From positions 1,178,001 through 1,242,000 of the forward strand of contig NZ_QDKG01000001.1 in NCBI RefSeq assembly GCF_003076635.1: a stretch of DNA of 64,000 nt. The letters run 5' to 3'. Position numbers and translations under genes: made by a program. Every line of letters begins with the position of its first letter. Position 1 is the stretch's first letter. Shown in pieces: positions 59,007 to 64,000 of this stretch. Origin of the DNA: Sphingobacterium corticibacter. Lineage in GTDB: Bacteria; Bacteroidota; Bacteroidia; Sphingobacteriales; Sphingobacteriaceae. The notes below the pieces were generated by a model that did no database searches, was not told where the DNA came from, and worked only from the letters and a program-made list of their open reading frames with translations.

Positions 59007-61532
59007 ATGAACATTCAAGTATACAGACGTAACGTACCAACAATAGAGCTGCCTTTAAATGCTGCTATCTACACGCGCAAGCTGATGGCCGAGCATGAAT
59101 TGGTGTTCTCGTTTGCTACGCCGGTAAACCTTGATTTGCGTGTTGGAGATACGCTAAATTATAAGGGTGAATTAATGACGTTAAATAGTGATCCAGAACG
59201 AACGCTGACTCATCTGAAAGAATACAACCTGACCTTTCAAGGCCAGCGTCATACCCTTGAACGATTCATTTTGAAGGACGAAGGCAAGGCAACCTTTGAT
59301 TACTTCGGGGAACTGGATGTATTCATGTTGATGTTTCTGGAATATGTCAACAGCGTTGATGCAGGTTGGTCCATTGGTGAGTTAGATGCCACAGAGCCAA
59401 CTTCGCTACGGTTTGATAAGGTTGATTGCTATTCCGCGCTTAACGATATCGCCCAAGCATTTGCTTACGAGTGGCAGATCAAAGGAAAGGTGATCAGTAT
59501 AAAAAAGACGATCGGAACTGCTACGACATTATCTTTCAGCTACGGCATGGGTAATGGACTATACAGTCTTACTAGAAATCTGCTGGAGAATAGCCGTATA
59601 ATCACCAGAGCATACGCTTATGGCGGCACGCAGAACTTACCTAAAGACTATCCTTACCAACAGCTTACCGTTCCAGATTATTTGGAAGATCCGGCATTGG
59701 TTGAGCGTTATGGCCTTCGCGAAGGATATGTTGAAGATTTGGAGATCTACCCCAACCGAACATCGACCGCTACTGGTGTTGGCCAAATAAATGAAGGCAC
59801 ATTTGAGTTGATTGATACCGCCCTAGATTTCGATTTAAACGGGCAACGGATTGCAGGTGAAGATGCTTACATCGTTTTTAAATCAGGCATTCTTTCAGGC
59901 ATGCAATTTAAAATACTCTCGTACAGCCCTAGCCGAAAATCGATCAGATACGAAGCCAATAAGGAAACCAACGGAACTCTAATGCCTAGATCGGGTTTAG
60001 TTGCGGAGATTGGCGATCAATATACGCTAATTGGCATGCGTATGCCCGAAACGTATGTGACGGCCGCTATTGCAAAGCTGACTGAAAAACGTGCAGAGTT
60101 TTTCGCGGACAATAGTGTGCCTAGAATTGCATACGATTTGGATATCGATGTCTTGCATTTGAAACGTCTGGCCGTCGAACCTAGGGAAGGTGATATCATC
60201 AACATCAAAGATGATAGTGAGGGAATTGACGAAGATGTTCGCGTAACCTCCATTTCATATCCAGCGCATTTTCCAGATGTACTAGAGCAAGGTATGCAGT
60301 TTACATGCGAAGTGGGCAATGATATTACCTACACGCGTGTTCAGAAGATTGAAAAGGATATCAAGGATACGCGAAATGTTGTCACTCAAGTTAGCCGCGA
60401 TAGCTGGGAAAATGATCGTCGAAACATACTAGCGCTAAATGAATTCAAAACCATGGTATTCGATCCAGATGGCAATTTGGAGAATCCATTGATTCAAGCA
60501 ATCGCCGGACTTTTCGGTACTGATAGCCAGTATTACGATTTGGTAGATGTTGTGATGGATATCAATGCCGGCGGTGATCCGAATGCTTTTACAATGACTG
60601 GCGGCCGTTTAGTACACAAACGATACGTTATCGAGGGACTAGGTTACATCTGGCAATTAGCACCTTTCAGCGCAACAGAGCTAGATCCGCTAAAAGCATA
60701 TTACCTCTCAGCCAAATGTAGTCGTACATCCCTTACAGGTGAATGGGTTTTAAGTGAAGAGCAGATCGCAACAGATGGCGGAACACATTGGTACTTTAAT
60801 CTCGGCGTACTATCTAGTGTCTTGGATGGCTCTCGCAGTTTCCGCCCAACCAAAATGTTCACAATGATCAGCGGTGGCAATATTGAGACAGATACCATCA
60901 CCGCCTACTTCATAAATGTAGTGCGCCTATTTGCGCAGGTGATCACTGTCGGATCCGAAGGTTTTGTAAACGCTGGGATTTCTGGGGTCTCAGATAATGG
61001 CGGACAGTCCGTGCGGTTCTGGGCTGGTGCAGATGCGCAAAGCAAAGATACAGCGCCGTTCCGTGTGCTGAATGATGGGTCAATGGAAGCCTTCAAAGGT
61101 AGAATCGGTGGGTTTAATATTGATCAGAATTTCCTCTACTTCGGATCTACCAATATAGAGGAATCAAATGCTTTTCTATCTCCAACAGCTATTCACTATA
61201 AAACCGACACGTCGCCTGGAGGTCAAACAGTCCAATACGATAAGCAAATCTATATCGATGTGAGACGATCCGCACAGGTTGCACATCAAATAAAAACAAT
61301 TTCTATGAATAATCAGCCGGGCACAAGAAGACCAAATATTGCCTTGGATCTGGATGCTCATGGATCTCCTAATACTATCGATGATGTGGCTCTACAATTA
61401 CGCGGTGGGGTTCTGGTTTACAATGGAGAGACCTACGTCAAGGGAAGAACATTTATACAAAATATTGGGGGCGGTTATGGGATGGTATTCGTGGAAGGTA
61501 TCTATATCAACACAATCCCATACACAGGATAG
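59007..61532 (+). CDS. Tail tip/hub protein (Tal-like)
   Basis: An 841-residue structural protein. The N-terminal 400 residues resemble phage tail hub proteins (NIQVYRRNVPTIELPLNAAI, RVGDTLNYKGELMTLNSDPE, ALNDIAQAFAYEWQIKGKVI), as in gp27-like or prophage tail endopeptidase families. A coiled link (about 450-490) leads to a beta-rich C-terminal part (about 500-841) with a collagen-free fibre character. It probably forms the tail tip that carries the receptor-binding proteins encoded after it. Confidence 0.75.
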   Translation: MNIQVYRRNVPTIELPLNAAIYTRKLMAEHELVFSFATPVNLDLRVGDTLNYKGELMTLNSDPERTLTHLKEYNLTFQGQRHTLERFILKDEGKATFDYFGELDVFMLMFLEYVNSVDAGWSIGELDATEPTSLRFDKVDCYSALNDIAQAFAYEWQIKGKVISIKKTIGTATTLSFSYGMGNGLYSLTRNLLENSRIITRAYAYGGTQNLPKDYPYQQLTVPDYLEDPALVERYGLREGYVEDLEIYPNRTSTATGVGQINEGTFELIDTALDFDLNGQRIAGEDAYIVFKSGILSGMQFKILSYSPSRKSIRYEANKETNGTLMPRSGLVAEIGDQYTLIGMRMPETYVTAAIAKLTEKRAEFFADNSVPRIAYDLDIDVLHLKRLAVEPREGDIINIKDDSEGIDEDVRVTSISYPAHFPDVLEQGMQFTCEVGNDITYTRVQKIEKDIKDTRNVVTQVSRDSWENDRRNILALNEFKTMVFDPDGNLENPLIQAIAGLFGTDSQYYDLVDVVMDINAGGDPNAFTMTGGRLVHKRYVIEGLGYIWQLAPFSATELDPLKAYYLSAKCSRTSLTGEWVLSEEQIATDGGTHWYFNLGVLSSVLDGSRSFRPTKMFTMISGGNIETDTITAYFINVVRLFAQVITVGSEGFVNAGISGVSDNGGQSVRFWAGADAQSKDTAPFRVLNDGSMEAFKGRIGGFNIDQNFLYFGSTNIEESNAFLSPTAIHYKTDTSPGGQTVQYDKQIYIDVRRSAQVAHQIKTISMNNQPGTRRPNIALDLDAHGSPNTIDDVALQLRGGVLVYNGETYVKGRTFIQNIGGGYGMVFVEGIYINTIPYTG

Positions 61533-61549
61533 AAATTACATTTAAACAT

Positions 61550-63109
61550 ATGGCAAAACAAGGTAAAGCATGGCCAGCAGGCTACAAAAAAATACAATCT
61601 ACCAAGGTTGATAATTTCATGGTTTCAGACAAGGACACCAAAGAGATTGGCTATATCGATCGCAATGAGCTGGTGAATAGTATTGAAATCACAGGAGAAT
61701 TAATAGACCCAATAGCACCAGGTACGGCTCAAGCTCCTGCAGTTATTCCAGCAGGGCCAGCTGGGCAGAAGCGAAAGTTTACACCGGCACCGGGGTTTTA
61801 CTTTGTGGGTGGAACTACTCGTGAAGTGACTAGTGATAATCGTTGGGAAATGTTCTGGAGTGATCCTAACTGGCAATTGCGAGATCTTGGGAAGCTTCCT
61901 GATTTATCAAAAGTGCTACCTGCCTCTGCCAAATCAAATTGGATTGAAGACGAAGTAACTAGATTGACGGATGGCACTTTATTAGTTGCCAACAAAAATA
62001 CTACCCAAGCTCCTGCTAAGGATCAATCAGACTGGGATCCTGTCGGCGGTGATGACACAGCAAAAGAGTTGCTAACCTCATATACCTCAGATGGTGGTGG
62101 GACAGTTGATCCACTTGTTTATCAAAATTATTTAATTACTAATCCTGGATTAGTAAGAACGAATGATGAAGGTTATAGGACAGTAGAAGTTGACGTAACA
62201 AATGCCCATAAATTGAGATACCAAGGTAGGCATATGATCACAAGTAATCCTCCTCTTTGGGCTGCTATAGTCGGAGAAAGATCTGACGGCAAAAAAATGG
62301 CTATTGAACCATCTCGAGGGGCATATATTGACTTTGATAAAACGTATGATGTATCCAATTTTGTGACGGTTTACGTAACCTACAATTACAACCATGCGTC
62401 GGAAGCAACAGTAATTCCTTCCATTACATTGTTAGGAGAAAATGAGTTTGCGCAACCTGACGGGGTATATAAGTCTGTTGAATCCGTACAACGCCAACTG
62501 GAAGAAAATAGGCTTTCGGGCGACCCGGGATCACAGACATTTTTGGGATCTCAAGCATTCAATACCAATGCAGGAGCAGGATATCTCAAAACACTACTTA
62601 TTCCCGTTAAAGCTGGTCAGAAAGGTAATTTCAAAGTATATACAGATTTTGCCATACTTGATTACTACGATAAAAATCTAAATCTAATTGGAAGTCCATT
62701 GAACGGAAGCGGCGTAACGGTGCAATCTAATGCATCATATACTTTCCCTCAAGATGGTTTCATTAGTGTTATTACTGGCTCTAATCTATCCACCAGTAGC
62801 TTCACCCTAAGCGCCGTAGGTAGGATTTACTTGAATGCATTCAAGAGTATAAGTGGATCACCAAGGGCGATAGATCTATCTGAAAATAGATATCATGATG
62901 CAGAGCAAATCACAACTAACATAGAATTAGAATTGTTGGATTTAGGATCTTTCGGGATGGTAAACGCATTTAGATTCCGAGGTGGCGGAGTAGTGTTTGG
63001 TGGAGCTTTTGATATTGCCCCTGGATCGAAAGCATATGATCCCTCATTATGGAACACGATCTATATCTACAATTCGTATAACCGTCCTACGGTGCTAATC
63101 GTCAACTAA
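61550..63109 (+). CDS. Tail fibre/receptor-binding-like protein (519 aa)
   Basis: N-terminal 70 residues may attach to the tail tip (AGYKKIQSTKVDNFMVSDKD). A Pro/Ala-rich link with GPAGQK (about 72-82) follows, then several beta domains with SGDPGSQTFLGSQAFNTNAG. It lacks recognisable enzyme motifs. The modular, low-conservation character and position suggest a fibre or baseplate accessory that touches the host surface. It ends one base before the tail spike gene. Confidence 0.6.
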   Translation: MAKQGKAWPAGYKKIQSTKVDNFMVSDKDTKEIGYIDRNELVNSIEITGELIDPIAPGTAQAPAVIPAGPAGQKRKFTPAPGFYFVGGTTREVTSDNRWEMFWSDPNWQLRDLGKLPDLSKVLPASAKSNWIEDEVTRLTDGTLLVANKNTTQAPAKDQSDWDPVGGDDTAKELLTSYTSDGGGTVDPLVYQNYLITNPGLVRTNDEGYRTVEVDVTNAHKLRYQGRHMITSNPPLWAAIVGERSDGKKMAIEPSRGAYIDFDKTYDVSNFVTVYVTYNYNHASEATVIPSITLLGENEFAQPDGVYKSVESVQRQLEENRLSGDPGSQTFLGSQAFNTNAGAGYLKTLLIPVKAGQKGNFKVYTDFAILDYYDKNLNLIGSPLNGSGVTVQSNASYTFPQDGFISVITGSNLSTSSFTLSAVGRIYLNAFKSISGSPRAIDLSENRYHDAEQITTNIELELLDLGSFGMVNAFRFRGGGVVFGGAFDIAPGSKAYDPSLWNTIYIYNSYNRPTVLIVN

Positions 63110-63110
63110 T

Positions 63111-64000
63111 ATGTTTGGGATACTTTTACAACTCGGAGACAGTCGCCCCGTAGTGCCTACCGAAGAGCGGCGATATAAAGTGTCGGATCTACTTCCTGCT
63201 GCTTTTACTGAAAGTGCGTTGGGTCTTGACGATTTTGCCGTACGTGACGACGCTTACGCAGCCATACAAACAAGGCTTAACGAAGCTTCTAGCCGTACAC
63301 GCGTGATAATGGAGTGGGACAAAGCGGTAGCACTTTCAGATAATTTAAGAATTGGATCTAATACTGATATTATTTTTAACAGTGGTAAGGGAGCTGTTTT
63401 AATGAATGGTGTTAGTAAGCCGCTTTTTAGGAATCGCACAGATCGTGGTTATGGTCATGCAAACATAGTAGACCAAAATATTACAATCCATGGAGAAGGC
63501 ATATTAAATGGCAATGCTATTAATCAAGAACGTGGTGTATACGGGTCTGGCATGGCTGCTGGCGTTGCATGGCATGGCATACGAAATATCGATATTGATG
63601 GTTTATCGATATTTAATCACAAGGTATATGCTCAAGAAGCTACCAATGTTATCGGCGGTAAACTAAGGAATTTTCGTACTGACATTGGCGATGTTTACCA
63701 AGGCCCAAATATGGATGGAGTTCATTGGGACGGGCATTGTATGGATTGCTTGTTCGAAAATGGACGTGTTCGATCAAATGATGATGCATATTGTATTAAT
63801 GCAGATGATGGTTATGCGTACTGGCCAACTGCATCACACAACAATCCTTATTTGGCTGGTTTTTATAACATAAATTTTAATGGCCCTGCTCAAAATATTA
63901 TAATGAAGAATCTCATTATCGATAACGAGCGAACCTATCATGGGTTCGGCATTCGAATATTATCATCTACCAGTAGAGTAGATGGCATTGAAATCTCCAA
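63111..64000 (+). CDS. Beta-helix tail spike, GH28-like (3' end outside window)
   Basis: Open from ATG 63111 to the window edge (296 codons visible). After an N-terminal adaptor (about 1-60) it forms a right-handed beta-helix of the pectin lyase type (NITIHGEGILNGNAINQERG, IRNIDIDGLSIFNHKVYAQE). The motifs GPNMDGVHWDGHC and SNDDAYCINADDG resemble the NTD and DD catalytic motifs of GH28 polygalacturonases. It is probably a tail spike that binds or cleaves the host capsule or other surface glycan. The C-terminus, and therefore trimerisation elements, is not visible. Confidence 0.75.
   Translation, partial: MFGILLQLGDSRPVVPTEERRYKVSDLLPAAFTESALGLDDFAVRDDAYAAIQTRLNEASSRTRVIMEWDKAVALSDNLRIGSNTDIIFNSGKGAVLMNGVSKPLFRNRTDRGYGHANIVDQNITIHGEGILNGNAINQERGVYGSGMAAGVAWHGIRNIDIDGLSIFNHKVYAQEATNVIGGKLRNFRTDIGDVYQGPNMDGVHWDGHCMDCLFENGRVRSNDDAYCINADDGYAYWPTASHNNPYLAGFYNINFNGPAQNIIMKNLIIDNERTYHGFGIRILSSTSRVDGIEIS

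Overview
The window comes from a Bacteroidota chromosome, most likely Sphingobacteriaceae (Sphingobacterium or a near relative). The evidence is Bacteroidota-type promoters (TAnnTTTG at -7), a large set of secreted pectin and arabinan glycosidases, a fimbrillin/FISUMP-type lipoprotein and many families restricted to this phylum. The genus is an inference; no rRNA is present.

Host part (1-about 21.3 kb). Bases 1-9332 are the end of a polysaccharide utilisation locus on the + strand: GH127 (cut by the window edge), GH43, a double-domain GH43, GH2, a GH105 lipoprotein and a DUF2264 protein. Together they fit removal of arabinan and galactan side chains and breakdown of rhamnogalacturonan. An AraC-type regulator and an iron alcohol dehydrogenase follow. 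Next is a compact three-gene operon: a cysteine-synthase-like PLP enzyme, a protein with a possible permuted papain fold, and an aspartate decarboxylase with all catalytic residues. Then come a DUF6624 protein and a solitary GH51 arabinofuranosidase with an elaborate leader. On the - strand lies an operon of a small IAAGSATV-type protein, a LuxR-type regulator and a FISUMP lipoprotein, followed by an orphan receiver whose phospho-acceptor Asp is replaced.

Prophage part (about 21.3 kb to the right edge, not complete). It runs: tyrosine integrase; two - strand regulators, one a LexA/CI-like self-cleaving repressor; an early operon (24.1-33.8 kb) with an RDF-like protein, nuclease, SSB, SF2 helicase and primase-helicase; a first accessory region (34.0-38.0 kb) of membrane proteins and duplicated lipoproteins; a repeat-rich origin-like region (38.0-38.8 kb); VRR-NUC nuclease, small and large terminase, and portal; a second accessory region (43.4-47.2 kb) that interrupts the head module; then scaffold, capsid, connectors, major tail protein, frameshifted tail chaperones, tape measure, tail tip proteins and a beta-helix tail spike that runs off the window. 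The layout is that of a siphovirus. Lysis genes and attR must lie beyond the window.

The most interesting material is: (1) the second accessory region, with a STAS-GHKL ATPase fusion, a DUF4325 STAS-like protein and a two-helix membrane protein, divergent from a CxxCx(11)CxxC membrane protein, which looks like an uncharacterised partner-switch signalling or defence cassette; (2) a 52-nt tRNA-like fold without an anticodon arm, followed by an intrinsic terminator; (3) recurring AGGCAA-loop hairpins coupled to a CTCTAACAAAG leader upstream of several phage genes; (4) two near-identical phage promoters built on 9-bp AAGTTT repeats; (5) a duplicated origin-like repeat with GTTACA palindromes.
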